The notes beneath the pieces are model-generated. The model saw only the letters and a list, made by a program, of their open reading frames with translations. It was not told the DNA's origin and did no database searches. From the NCBI RefSeq assembly GCF_003581615.1, contig NZ_QXFH01000072.1, positions 62,001 to 126,000 of the forward strand: a DNA stretch of 64,000 nt, written 5' to 3'. The stretch is from Flagellimonas lutimaris. GTDB taxonomy: Bacteria > Bacteroidota > Bacteroidia > Flavobacteriales > Flavobacteriaceae. This document shows positions 17,346 through 25,417 of the stretch, in pieces; the stretch's first letter is position 1, and every line of letters starts with the position of its first letter. Made by a program: the position numbers and the translations under genes.

Positions 17346-19181
17346 ATGAACCTGACCCAATCAGGAATATTAACCTACAAATCCCAATCGGCTATGGAGA
17401 TAAAACTACCCCCGTTTTTTCAAACCACATTTCCGTCCCAATTTGAGCGTTACCTTTTTGCGCTATTGATTGTTTTATTTCTAGGTCTGCCTTTGCAGGC
17501 CCAAGAAGAAAATAATCCCTATGTAAGTTACGATGTCCCATTTCAAAATTTGTTGAAATTCAACAGGTTTTTGATCAATCCAACATTTTCTTCCATTCGA
17601 GAGGATAAATCCTATGTAAACTTTTTCCATAGAAGTCAAAGTGCTGATTTCGATAATAATCGGCAAAACTACTTTTTGAGCTATAGCGGTAGACTTAACG
17701 ATAAAGTAGGACTTGGCTTTAGCTTATACAACCAACAAGCAGGAGTAATCTCCAATTTAGGGGTAATGGCCAACTATTCCCATGGCATCCAATTGGGGGA
17801 GGAGAGCAGCCTAACTTTTGGTGTAAACATTCCTTATTATGTAAGCAGCTTTGATCCAAGTAGAGCAATAACACAGAATCAAGACCCCTCTTTGGGAGAA
17901 TTGGAGGAAAGTTCCGTGATTTCGTTTCAACCTGGACTTAATTTAAGTATTGGAAAGTTCGATTTTGGTGTCTTCGCTCAAAATTTGGTGGATTATAATA
18001 TAAAATCAGGAAAATCCTTGACCAATCTTAACCAAAAGACTTTTTCTGGTCACATTCAGTTTGCACACGAGTTCGAAAATGGAAGAGGAATTTTTGAAGA
18101 TGGTAGGTTGATGCCTTTGGCACGCGCTCGTTTTGAAGGAAATGAAGACCCTGTTTTTGGAGGAGGTATCATTTTGGATCTTCCTAAATTGGGTTGGATC
18201 CAAGGTGGCTACGACCAATTTTATGGAGCATCTGCCGGTACTGGGTTTAACTTGAACCAAAGGCTGTCCTTTGGATATAATTTTGAAAAAAGTTTGACCA
18301 ATAGTATTGCCAATCTAGGGGTTACACACGAAATATCCATTGCCTATTCTTTTGTTCCCAATCTTTCCAAAAACACATTCGTTTCTAATGAAGAGGAAGA
18401 GAAAAAGAAGATTGAAAATTCAGCTGTAGCTGATGCAAGTGATGAAGCTGAGAAAACGAAGCAACAAAGTAAGTTGGATGTAGAAACCACATTGCGACCA
18501 TACAACAAGGAGGATAGGGCCTATTGGGAGGAGCGTATAGCGCAATTACAGGAGCAACAAGAGGACAGTTACGCTGTAATTGATGATCTGCTTTACAAAA
18601 TGGATTCCATGAAGCAAAGTAGAGAGCAGGAAATGGAAAAACGCTTTGAGATGGTTATGCGAATCGTTAAAAGGCACAACGGAAATGAGATTCCTGATAT
18701 TGAGAAGAATGCCCAAAAATTGTACTTGGCGGACAATCAGGATTTGGACTCTGTTTATAATGCAATTGAGGTTTCAACCACTGCAGCTTTAGCCCAAAAC
18801 ACTACACCGGTCACTAAACAAACGAAAACGAAAAGTGAGGGAACGTTTAATGGTGGCGATTTCAAACCTATAGAAAAGTTTATCAATCTAGAAGGTGTTG
18901 GACAAGGACACTATATTGTGGCCAATGTGTTCAAAAATGAGATTTACCTTAAAAACTTTATGCAGGAGCTAAAAAGTCAAGGGTTGGAAGCACAATATTT
19001 CAAGAATCCGGATAATGGCCTCAACTATGTTTATTTGGCCAAATATGAAGAGAATGAAAAGGCATATGCTGCCTATAAATCTCAAATGAAGGGAAAATAC
19101 CAAGATGAAATTTGGATTATGCATGTTGAAAATCCAAGGTACTCCAATTGGGCAGATGCCATTTTCCAAGATATTGAATAG
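17346..19181 (+). CDS. PorP/SprF-family outer-membrane protein with coiled coil and C-terminal SPOR-like domain
   Basis: 611 residues (595 if it starts at the ATG at 17394, MEIKLPPFF; the signal peptide ends LPLQAQ either way). Residues about 55-335 are a PorP/SprF beta-barrel (FNRFLINPTFSSIREDKSYVNFFHRSQ). A charged coiled-coil stretch follows (about 345-450), then a low-complexity linker. The last 90 residues (GQGHYIVANVFKNEIYLKNF, later NGLNYVYLAKYEE) have the pattern of a SPOR or SPOR-like peptidoglycan-binding domain. PorP/SprF proteins work with type IX secretion or gliding. The fusion suggests an outer-membrane barrel tethered to murein, but that is inference. Confidence 0.8.
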   Translation: MNLTQSGILTYKSQSAMEIKLPPFFQTTFPSQFERYLFALLIVLFLGLPLQAQEENNPYVSYDVPFQNLLKFNRFLINPTFSSIREDKSYVNFFHRSQSADFDNNRQNYFLSYSGRLNDKVGLGFSLYNQQAGVISNLGVMANYSHGIQLGEESSLTFGVNIPYYVSSFDPSRAITQNQDPSLGELEESSVISFQPGLNLSIGKFDFGVFAQNLVDYNIKSGKSLTNLNQKTFSGHIQFAHEFENGRGIFEDGRLMPLARARFEGNEDPVFGGGIILDLPKLGWIQGGYDQFYGASAGTGFNLNQRLSFGYNFEKSLTNSIANLGVTHEISIAYSFVPNLSKNTFVSNEEEEKKKIENSAVADASDEAEKTKQQSKLDVETTLRPYNKEDRAYWEERIAQLQEQQEDSYAVIDDLLYKMDSMKQSREQEMEKRFEMVMRIVKRHNGNEIPDIEKNAQKLYLADNQDLDSVYNAIEVSTTAALAQNTTPVTKQTKTKSEGTFNGGDFKPIEKFINLEGVGQGHYIVANVFKNEIYLKNFMQELKSQGLEAQYFKNPDNGLNYVYLAKYEENEKAYAAYKSQMKGKYQDEIWIMHVENPRYSNWADAIFQDIE

Positions 19182-19189
19182 TTAGGACT

Positions 19190-19792
19190 TTAGTTTTTCA
19201 TATGCTTTGCAATACTTTGACTTCCAGAATCTTGACGTTCTTCAAGCTCTGAAATTATTTTATGGTGGTCATCCGCCCGCGTTTGAGATAATTTATAAGT
19301 AGCCTGTATATCCGATACTTGTACTTGAAATCCTACTACACCTTTTACCTGACGAAGCGTCTTTGGAGACAGATTTTTAAGGGAAATCGGATTTTTAGAG
19401 GCTTTTTCATATTTATCCACCAATCGGAGCATGGAGGCCATGGTTTCTTCTTCCGTCAATACCTTTAGGGTTCCATACACATGCACAGCAATATAGTTCC
19501 AGGTGGGCACTTCCTCCTCTTTGTACCAGGAAGAGGATACATAGGCATGAGGTCCGTTAAAAATACAGAGGACTTCAGCTTCATCAGTAAAATTTTTCCA
19601 TTGCGGGTTAGCCTTGGCAATATGTCCCACTAAAATATCCTTACCATTCTCATCGGTTTCTAATTCCAAAGGTATATGGGTGCCCCATGGTTTATGGTCC
19701 ACAATGTTAATCAGGATACCAAAACTGTTTTGCCTTAAAAAGTCCCTGACTTCGTCAATATCTGGGTTGTTATAATGCGGTGGAATGTACAT
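19190..19792 (-). CDS. PaiB-like FMN-binding protein
   Basis: 200 residues, the PaiB/FMN-binding negative transcriptional regulator family with a split-barrel flavin fold. It contains MYIPPHYNNPDIDEVRDFLRQNSFG, the KANPQWK segment, and PHAYVSSSWYKEEEVPTWNYIAVHVYG, a hallmark block of the family. Although named a regulator after B. subtilis PaiB, it has no helix-turn-helix; an FMN or heme redox role is as likely. It is convergent with the PorP/SprF gene, with 8 bp between the stops. Confidence 0.9.
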   Translation of the reverse strand: MYIPPHYNNPDIDEVRDFLRQNSFGILINIVDHKPWGTHIPLELETDENGKDILVGHIAKANPQWKNFTDEAEVLCIFNGPHAYVSSSWYKEEEVPTWNYIAVHVYGTLKVLTEEETMASMLRLVDKYEKASKNPISLKNLSPKTLRQVKGVVGFQVQVSDIQATYKLSQTRADDHHKIISELEERQDSGSQSIAKHMKN

Positions 19793-19893
19793 GATAATGA
19801 AAATGGTTGTCCTTAAGAATAGAAAAAGCCTAAAAATAATAAATATGATTCCATATAACCTTAATAGTTATCGAGCAAAAACACCTCGAACAT

Positions 19894-19916
19894 AAAAAAG
19901 GCCCAGATTAGGGCCC
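19894..19916 (-). terminator. Terminator of the NTF2-like lipoprotein gene
   Basis: On the minus strand the GGCCC/GGGCC stem has a six-base loop and is followed by six T residues. Confidence 0.75.
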
Positions 19917-19949
19917 ATTTTAGTGATTGAAAGTTTTATAAGGATAAAC

Positions 19950-20471
19950 TCATTCCATTGGTTTCATTTCTTCTTCGGCCATTTTGGCTTCCGCTTCAAT
20001 TTTTTGAAGCTCCATTACAATTTCCGATGGGTCCCAATAACCGTGTTCCCTAACGATTTTCCCATCTACAAATTGATAGGTCAGATGCACAGGAATATCC
20101 ACTGCTTTATTGTTGGCCGCCAAAGTGCCTTTCCAATCCAGCCAACAGTTAACCCAAGTTTCGCCATCATCGGTAACTACCATTTCAAATTCTTGGTTTT
20201 CATTTTGAAAACCTCTGGAGGCATAGTTTGCATCTGTTTGTTTGTGATATTCCATTGTTTCGCTAGCAGATAAAGCATTTTTGTTAGTGTTGTAATAAAT
20301 TTTAGAAGTATCGGCATACATACTTGTATCGAATGATTTACTGTTGTAATTCGAAATCAATTTTTTAACCGTATCGATTTCTGGTGAGTCCTGCGTATAC
20401 CTTACAGGACTTTGTTGGCAAGCACTTAATGCAAGTACAGCCATGGTACATAGGAGAATGATGTTTTTCAT
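19950..20471 (-). CDS. NTF2/SnoaL-like lipoprotein
   Basis: 173 residues. The signal ends in LSAC (C18), predicting lipidation. The body looks like an NTF2-like alpha+beta cone (VKKLISNYNSKSFDTSMYADTSKIYYN, later VHLTYQFVDGKIVREHGYWDPSEIV). The C-terminus is a short acidic helix rich in Glu and Met. Such proteins bind small hydrophobic ligands or act as isomerase-like scaffolds; no active-site residues can be assigned. The gene is monocistronic with its own terminator. Confidence 0.75.
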   Translation of the reverse strand: MKNIILLCTMAVLALSACQQSPVRYTQDSPEIDTVKKLISNYNSKSFDTSMYADTSKIYYNTNKNALSASETMEYHKQTDANYASRGFQNENQEFEMVVTDDGETWVNCWLDWKGTLAANNKAVDIPVHLTYQFVDGKIVREHGYWDPSEIVMELQKIEAEAKMAEEEMKPME

Positions 20472-20980
20472 TGTTTCTTGGATTATGGTTAATTATTTAT
20501 AATGAAAACCTCGATCAATGAATGACCGGAATTTATCCGCAGGGATACTTAAATTCAAGGCAATAGGTACCTAGAATGATGATTACGATAGTTGGCTTAA
20601 AAAAATGTCGGGTAATTTGGGAATACAACTTGCTCTATTTGGTCCTCAAATACAAAATTCAGTTGCAAGTAAAGGTCTATTTTATATGGGATACAGTCTG
20701 TAATATATGAGTGATTATATTTTATAACATCATTTATATAAATATAATAAAAATCTGTAAATGAGTGACTTAAAAATAGATGTTATTTGTGGAAAGAGCA
20801 CGAATCTAGATGATTTTCTTACAGAATCATGTCTTGTACTTCCATTGTTGTAATAGTAAGATTGCGGTAATGAGATTTACATAAATCTTCTGGTTGATAT
20901 TTGCTGGGAAATATATATTCATAGCAATCTTCAATCAAGTTTTCTTCTTACCTATTTTAAGGGTGTTCTGGATGCGAACT
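20472..20980. other. Gene-poor AT-rich stretch
   Basis: No gene can be supported. Two short ATG-initiated frames exist on the plus strand, 32 codons at 20605-20703 and 30 codons at 20761-20853, without convincing ribosome-binding sites or terminators. The left end must contain the promoter of the minus-strand lipoprotein gene, but no exact TAnnTTTG is visible there. Confidence 0.5.
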
Positions 20981-21051
20981 ACAATCCATCCCCAAATATT
21001 TACAGTTGGGTAATCCTTCTTTTTAAAAACACGGTTCCCTATTCACCTTTG
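20981..21051 (+). promoter_or_regulatory. LytTR-type promoter of the TPR-kinase operon
   Basis: Half-sites ACAATCCAT (20981-20989) and ACAGTTGGG (21002-21010, a full match to WMMGTTNRK) are 21 bp apart. CACCTTTG (21044-21051) ends 41 bp after the second half-site. The leader has the GCATCAAT and AAAACGACAGTCATGA elements shared with the TonB-receptor promoter. Confidence 0.7.
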
Positions 21052-21079
21052 TGGCATCAATAATCATAAAACGACAGTC

Positions 21080-21703
21080 ATGAATAAACTGATTTTATCG
21101 ATCGTACTATTGGGAACTACATTTGTCAATGCTCAAGACCGTTACTCAAAAGGAATGGAAAAGGCTTTTGAGTTATGGCAGAACCAAAAAACGACGGAGG
21201 CATCCAATATGTTTGAACGTATAGCTACAGCGGAACCCGATAAATGGTTGCCCTATTATTATGTTTCTCAAATAAACACGGTGATTTCTTTCGGGGAAAA
21301 AGATGAGGATAAACTGAGCAAACAACTGGAAAGGGCCAAAGAATTTTTGGATGTGGCCAAGGCTATCTCTCCGGACAACCCTGAGCTCCTAATTCAAGAG
21401 GCGCTCATCAACACGGCTTGGATTGCCTTCGATGGGGCTACCTACGGAATGACATTATCCCAAAAAAATGCCCAGCTTTACCAAAAGGCAATGGAGTTGG
21501 CGCCAAACAATCCTCGTGTAGTATTCTCAAAGGCAGAATGGGATATGGGGTCAGCGCGTTACTTTGGCAAGGATACCACGCCATATTGTAAGGATGTGGA
21601 AAGAGCCTTGGAACTTTTTGCTACCTTTAAATCTGAAACTCCTTTTTACCCTTCTTGGGGCAAGGAAAGAGCAGAACAAGTTTTGGCAAACTGTGGGAAA
21701 TAG
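21080..21703 (+). CDS. Secreted TPR-like protein, first gene of the two-component/2TM locus
   Basis: 207 residues with a signal peptide (cleavage near FVNAQ). The mature part is all-helical with TPR-like spacing (GMEKAFELWQNQKTTEASNMFERIATAEPDKWLPYYY and later AQLYQKAMELAPNNPRVVFSKAEW). A C-terminal Cys pair (YCKDVE, ANCGK) could form a disulfide. Function is unknown; a periplasmic partner or sensor for the kinase encoded 6 bp downstream is a reasonable inference. The start is fixed by its shared leader with the TonB receptor gene. Confidence 0.82.
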   Translation: MNKLILSIVLLGTTFVNAQDRYSKGMEKAFELWQNQKTTEASNMFERIATAEPDKWLPYYYVSQINTVISFGEKDEDKLSKQLERAKEFLDVAKAISPDNPELLIQEALINTAWIAFDGATYGMTLSQKNAQLYQKAMELAPNNPRVVFSKAEWDMGSARYFGKDTTPYCKDVERALELFATFKSETPFYPSWGKERAEQVLANCGK

Positions 21704-21709
21704 AAAAAG

Positions 21710-23038
21710 ATGAAACTTTTAATAAAAGAAATTCTAAAGGCATTGTTGATTGGGGTGGCTATTTTTATTGTGTCACTTATTATCTACTTTGTTAATGGTT
21801 GGGAATTCACCTTTAAGGAATTGTCCAAAGATTTTTGGGAGACCATAGTATTTTCCATAATCATCTACCTCTGCAATGCTGCTTCTTTTATTATGCTTAT
21901 GCGGAAGTATGACAAAGAGCTGTTTACCCGTAAATACATTGGTTATGGAATCATAGGCAATATTGTTGCATCCATTATCGGTATTTTTTTGGCCCGTTTG
22001 GTTTTAAAGGTCTTGATCTATAAGGTTAGCCTTGGTGTTTTTCTTTCAGAGGAAACTCCACGGGAGTATTACATCTCTTTTTTAATTGCGATGGTTGTGG
22101 CTCTTGTTTTTTATGCCGCTTATTATTACAAGTACAACAAGGAAAAGCAAGTCAAGGAACAAAAGATAATTGCAGGTTCGGCATCGGCCAGGTTCGATGC
22201 GCTAAAAAACCAGTTAGACCCCCACTTTTTGTTCAATAGCCTTAATGTATTAACTAGTTTGATAGATGAGGACCCACATCAGGCCCAAAACTTTACGACA
22301 TCCTTGTCCAAAGTATATCGTTATGTACTGGAGCAGAAAAATAAGGATTTGGTTACGGTGGATGAAGAGTTGAAGTTCGCTAGAACCTATGTGAGACTTC
22401 TAAAAATGCGTTTCGAGGATAGTATCATTTTCGATATTCCGGATAACTGCTCTCAACCTGAAGCCAAAATAGTACCGCTGTCCCTTCAACTATTATTGGA
22501 AAATGCGGTAAAACATAATGTGGTCACTTCATCACGACCATTGCATATTAAGGTTTTCGAAGAAGGCTCCAATTTAGTGGTGAGCAACAATCTACAAGAA
22601 AAGCAAGTGGTTAAAAAGAGTAGTGGCGTAGGGCTGCAGAACATAAAACAGCGGTATAATATTTTAACGGACCGTGAAATGATTATCGAAAAGACCGAAA
22701 AGAATTTTAGTGTCTTCCTCCCTATGCTTACCCAAAAATATACCGTTTTGGAAACTCAAGAGAGTTATATCGAGGAGAAACGATATGCAAATGCTAAAGA
22801 GCGGGTAAAAAACATTAAAGATTTTTATAGTAACCTAATGGCCTATTGCATTGTAATACCTTTTCTGTGGTGGCTTAACTTCCGCACCACGGATTTTTTA
22901 TGGGCTTTCTTCCCAACCCTTGGCTGGGGATTTGGTTTAACCGCTCACGGAATGGCTGCTTTTGGTTACAATCCATTATGGGGCAAAAGTTGGGAAGAAC
23001 GCAAGATTAGGGAACTTATGGAAAAGGACGACTTTTAG
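21710..23038 (+). CDS. LytS-type sensor histidine kinase with C-terminal 2TM domain
   Basis: 442 residues in this order: four membrane helices (about 8-140); His_kinase domain with DPHFLFNSL (phospho-acceptor H172); HATPase with the N-box LLLENAVKHN (N265) and G-box GVGLQNI (306-312); and an extra 2TM domain at about 354-442. The 2TM tail is about two-thirds identical by eye to the stand-alone protein at 23272. The kinase should phosphorylate the LytTR regulator encoded at 24575. It begins 6 bp after the TPR gene. A kinase core followed by a second membrane pair is unusual and puts the catalytic part between two membrane modules. Confidence 0.92.
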   Translation: MKLLIKEILKALLIGVAIFIVSLIIYFVNGWEFTFKELSKDFWETIVFSIIIYLCNAASFIMLMRKYDKELFTRKYIGYGIIGNIVASIIGIFLARLVLKVLIYKVSLGVFLSEETPREYYISFLIAMVVALVFYAAYYYKYNKEKQVKEQKIIAGSASARFDALKNQLDPHFLFNSLNVLTSLIDEDPHQAQNFTTSLSKVYRYVLEQKNKDLVTVDEELKFARTYVRLLKMRFEDSIIFDIPDNCSQPEAKIVPLSLQLLLENAVKHNVVTSSRPLHIKVFEEGSNLVVSNNLQEKQVVKKSSGVGLQNIKQRYNILTDREMIIEKTEKNFSVFLPMLTQKYTVLETQESYIEEKRYANAKERVKNIKDFYSNLMAYCIVIPFLWWLNFRTTDFLWAFFPTLGWGFGLTAHGMAAFGYNPLWGKSWEERKIRELMEKDDF

Positions 23039-23040
23039 AT

Positions 23041-23130
23041 ATAAGATGCCAGATATCAGAAGTCAGATGTGGGAAGTAAGATGTCAGAGGTCTTCAATTG
23101 TTAATTGGTCATTGTAAATCGATAATTAAA
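23041..23130. repeat. Degenerate heptamer repeat and TTAATTGGTCATTG dispersed sequence
   Basis: Starting just after the kinase stop, units such as CAGAAGTCAGATG and AAGATGTCAGAGGTC are degenerate relatives of the AGAAGTC array at 9243. They lead into AATTGTTAATTGGTCATTGTAAAT, which shares TAAT-GGTCATTG and CATTGTAAAT with 60551-60580. Confidence 0.6.
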
Positions 23131-23169
23131 CTTTCCTCTTCACCCTTAATCCTTTCACCTCTATCAACC

Positions 23170-23240
23170 ACAATTCATCCTTCTAAAATTACAGTTCAGG
23201 AAATCACTTTTCTTTTTGTAGTTAGGTATGCCGAATTTTA
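23170..23240 (+). promoter_or_regulatory. LytTR-type promoter of the 2TM-regulator operon
   Basis: Half-sites ACAATTCAT (23170-23178) and ACAGTTCAG (23191-23199, full WMMGTTNRK match) are 21 bp apart. GAATTTTA (23233-23240) sits exactly where the -7-like element is in the other three promoters. It provides a second entry point inside the locus, 72 bp before the first 2TM gene. Confidence 0.65.
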
Positions 23241-23271
23241 CCCTGTAATCAAAAAATAAAACCGAACAATC

Positions 23272-23550
23272 ATGGAAAATTCAAACGAACATCGCTACGC
23301 CAGAGCAAAAGAAAGAGTAGAGAATATTAAATCGTTCTACCATAATCTAATCGCTTATTGTATAGTAATACCTCTTCTGGTATACCTCAATTTTAGAACA
23401 ACCGAGTTCCCGTGGGCCATATTTCCAGCCATTGGATGGGGGCTTGGTTTGGTGGGCCACTGGATGACGGCCTACGGACAAAACCCATTTTTTGGAAAAG
23501 AGTGGGAAGAACGTAAGATTCAGGAATTTATGAACGACAAAGAATTTTAA
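23272..23550 (+). CDS. 2TM-domain membrane protein 1
   Basis: 92 residues, essentially one 2TM domain. A conserved amphipathic entry (YARAKERVENIKSFY), two membrane helices (about 24-42 and 47-65) and the exit motif NPFFGKEWEERKIQEFM are visible. It is the closest relative of the C-terminal tail of the kinase in the same locus, suggesting duplication of that module. Function is unknown; it may modulate the kinase by hetero-association through the membrane hairpins (inference). It is the first gene after the internal LytTR promoter. Confidence 0.88.
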   Translation: MENSNEHRYARAKERVENIKSFYHNLIAYCIVIPLLVYLNFRTTEFPWAIFPAIGWGLGLVGHWMTAYGQNPFFGKEWEERKIQEFMNDKEF

Positions 23551-23594
23551 GAATGAGTATTTTTAGCTATAACATCACATCAAATAACAATACA

Positions 23595-23897
23595 ATGGAA
23601 ACTTCAGATAAAGAAAATAAATATATACGGGCAAGGGAACGCGTGGAAGAACTCAAAAAGTTTTATGGTAACCTGACTTCTTATGTCCTGGTAATTTCAG
23701 GATTGGCCCTGATCAACTACTTTACAAATCACTTTGCTTACGCTTGGTTTTTGTGGGCCGCTTTTGGTTGGGGTATTGGAATTGTTTTTCATGCTATTAA
23801 AACATTTGACCTGAACCCGTTTTTTGGTAAGCAATGGGAAAAACGCAAATTGGAGGAGTTTATGAGGGATGATGAACAAAACAATAAATGGAAATAA
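23595..23897 (+). CDS. 2TM-domain membrane protein 2
   Basis: 100 residues from the ATG at 23595 (METSDKENK). An ATG at 23553, two bases after the previous stop, would add 14 residues, and I cannot exclude it. The same 2TM signature is present: YIRARERVEELKKFYGNL, a helical hairpin, then NPFFGKQWEKRKLEEFM, with a polar tail. It is more divergent from the kinase tail than protein 1. The gene is part of a four-gene 2TM run with very short spacers. Confidence 0.85.
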   Translation: METSDKENKYIRARERVEELKKFYGNLTSYVLVISGLALINYFTNHFAYAWFLWAAFGWGIGIVFHAIKTFDLNPFFGKQWEKRKLEEFMRDDEQNNKWK

Positions 23898-23899
23898 TC

Positions 23900-24205
23900 A
23901 TGGAAAATTTTAATAAAGAAAAGTATAACAGGGCCAAAAAAAGGGTGGACGAGCTCAAGGGTTTTTATATTCACTTGGCCATTTATGTAGTCATAAACAC
24001 CTTTATTTTGATTAATATCTACCTTAGGTCAGAGAGTTTTTGGCAGTGGGAGCATTTTATCACATTAGTAGCCTGGGGAATCGGATTGTTTTTCCATGCT
24101 TCCAAAACCTTTGGGTTTAACCCGCTATTGGGAAAAGGCTGGGAAGAACGCCAAATCCAGAAATATATGGACGAGGACAAAGAGGAAATGAACAAGTACA
24201 AATAA
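23900..24205 (+). CDS. 2TM-domain membrane protein 3
   Basis: 101 residues from the ATG at 23900, two bases after the stop of the preceding gene; an in-frame ATG at 23888 overlaps that gene. The conserved pattern is YNRAKKRVDELKGFYIHLAIY, two membrane helices, then NPLLGKGWEERQIQKYM. The membrane hairpin is less aromatic than in proteins 1 and 2. Tight packing implies translational coupling across the 2TM set. Confidence 0.85.
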   Translation: MENFNKEKYNRAKKRVDELKGFYIHLAIYVVINTFILINIYLRSESFWQWEHFITLVAWGIGLFFHASKTFGFNPLLGKGWEERQIQKYMDEDKEEMNKYK

Positions 24206-24206
24206 G

Positions 24207-24536
24207 ATGATGATAGATAAAAATATTGCCAAGGAAACCGCTAAAAAGCGAGTTAAAGAACTCAAAGGGTACTACAGTCATATTACCATTTTTGTCATCG
24301 TAAACGGCATCCTGTATCTTCTAAAGACAGGTGTTTTGACTTCCTTGTTGCCCGAAGCATTCCCAAAAGAATCTTATTACTACGATTGGATAAACGCTAA
24401 TGTCATAATTTGGGGGCTTATTTTAGGGGTACACACACTGATCTTATTCCGAGATAAATTTACTTTTATTAAAAAGTGGGAGCAACGCCAAATCCAAAAA
24501 TACATGGATGAGGATGGAGGCGAAACACATAAATAA
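24207..24536 (+). CDS. 2TM-domain membrane protein 4
   Basis: 109 residues, the most divergent copy: AKKRVKELKGYYSHITIFVIVNG, then a longer extracytoplasmic loop (about 40-58) and a second helix, ending FIKKWEQRQIQKYMDED. The NP-(F/L)-(F/L)-GK block of the others is replaced, which may mean a different role. It starts one base after the previous stop and precedes the LytTR regulator by 38 bp. Confidence 0.83.
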   Translation: MMIDKNIAKETAKKRVKELKGYYSHITIFVIVNGILYLLKTGVLTSLLPEAFPKESYYYDWINANVIIWGLILGVHTLILFRDKFTFIKKWEQRQIQKYMDEDGGETHK

Positions 24537-24574
24537 GCATCGATACCATAACCAAAACACCAAACCATAATAAC

Positions 24575-25330
24575 ATGAATGTCCTAATTATTGAAGATGA
24601 AAAACCGGCAGCAAGACGGTTGTCCAGATTGCTCTCAGAATTGGAAATTGAGGTATCCACCATGTTGCATTCCGTAGAAGAAGCCATTATATGGTTTCAA
24701 GAAAATTCACACCCAGATTTAATCTTTTTGGACATCCAATTATCGGACGGTCTTTCCTTCGAAATTTTTGATGTTATTGAAGTGAAAAGCGCCATCATTT
24801 TCACCACTGCTTACGATGAATATGCACTCCAAGCTTTCAAGTTAAATAGCATTGATTATTTATTAAAACCAATAGATGAAGAAGAGTTGGAAAGTGCCGT
24901 AAAAAAGTACCGGAATTTTAAGCCGGAAAATCAAAAAATACCCATTGATTTTGAGGACATAAAAAAGCTTTTGGTAAACCCCTTGGAAAGGGAATTTAAA
25001 AAACGATTTACAGCTAGGGTAGGGCAACATTTAAAAATTATAAATGCCGACGAGGTGGAATGTTTTTATAGTGAAAACAAAGGGACCTATGCTGCAACTT
25101 CGGACGGAAGAAATTATTTGTTGGACACTACTTTGGAGCAGTTGGAGGAGGAGTTGGAACCACAAGCTTTTTTTAGGGTAAGCCGAAAATTCTACGTGAA
25201 CATCAATCATATAAAAGACATCATTTCATACACAAATTCAAGGCTTAATATCAAATTAAATCATTTTGATGAGCACGAAGTGATAGTAAGTAGAGAACGT
25301 GTAAGAGACTTCAAGTTGTGGTTGGAGTAA
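24575..25330 (+). CDS. LytTR-family response regulator
   Basis: 251 residues. Receiver domain: acidic pocket E7/D8, phospho-acceptor D53 (FLDIQLSDG), T78 and K98 (LLKPI). The LytTR DNA-binding domain is at about 148-250 (QHLKIINADEVECFYSENKGTYA, FFRVSRKFYVNINHIKDI). It is the cognate partner of the LytS-type kinase in the same locus. LytTR domains bind two 9-bp direct repeats about one to two helical turns apart; four such sites occur in this window, two of them within its own locus, so autoregulation is predicted. Confidence 0.95.
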   Translation: MNVLIIEDEKPAARRLSRLLSELEIEVSTMLHSVEEAIIWFQENSHPDLIFLDIQLSDGLSFEIFDVIEVKSAIIFTTAYDEYALQAFKLNSIDYLLKPIDEEELESAVKKYRNFKPENQKIPIDFEDIKKLLVNPLEREFKKRFTARVGQHLKIINADEVECFYSENKGTYAATSDGRNYLLDTTLEQLEEELEPQAFFRVSRKFYVNINHIKDIISYTNSRLNIKLNHFDEHEVIVSRERVRDFKLWLE

Positions 25331-25370
25331 ATAATTTTAAAAATCTGAATATCAAAATATAATAATATTA

Positions 25371-25391
25371 AAAAACTAATTATAAGTTTTT
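25371..25391. terminator. Weak AT-only hairpin between the LytTR regulator and the convergent gene
   Basis: AAAAACT and AGTTTTT pair around a seven-base loop, followed by TCTTAT. It is the only structure in the 87-bp convergent gap and would be a weak bidirectional terminator. Confidence 0.35.
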
Positions 25392-25417
25392 CTTATAGTG
25401 GGTTTTATGCATTAAAA

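Noticed and set aside
20605..20853. Two small plus-strand frames of 32 and 30 codons
   Set aside because: There is no ribosome-binding site, terminator, signal or family likeness; random frames of this size are expected in AT-rich DNA.
21080..25330. Mobile or defence island
   Set aside because: No integrase, transposase, attachment repeat or nuclease is present, and base composition looks like the flanks. It fits a chromosomal signalling locus.
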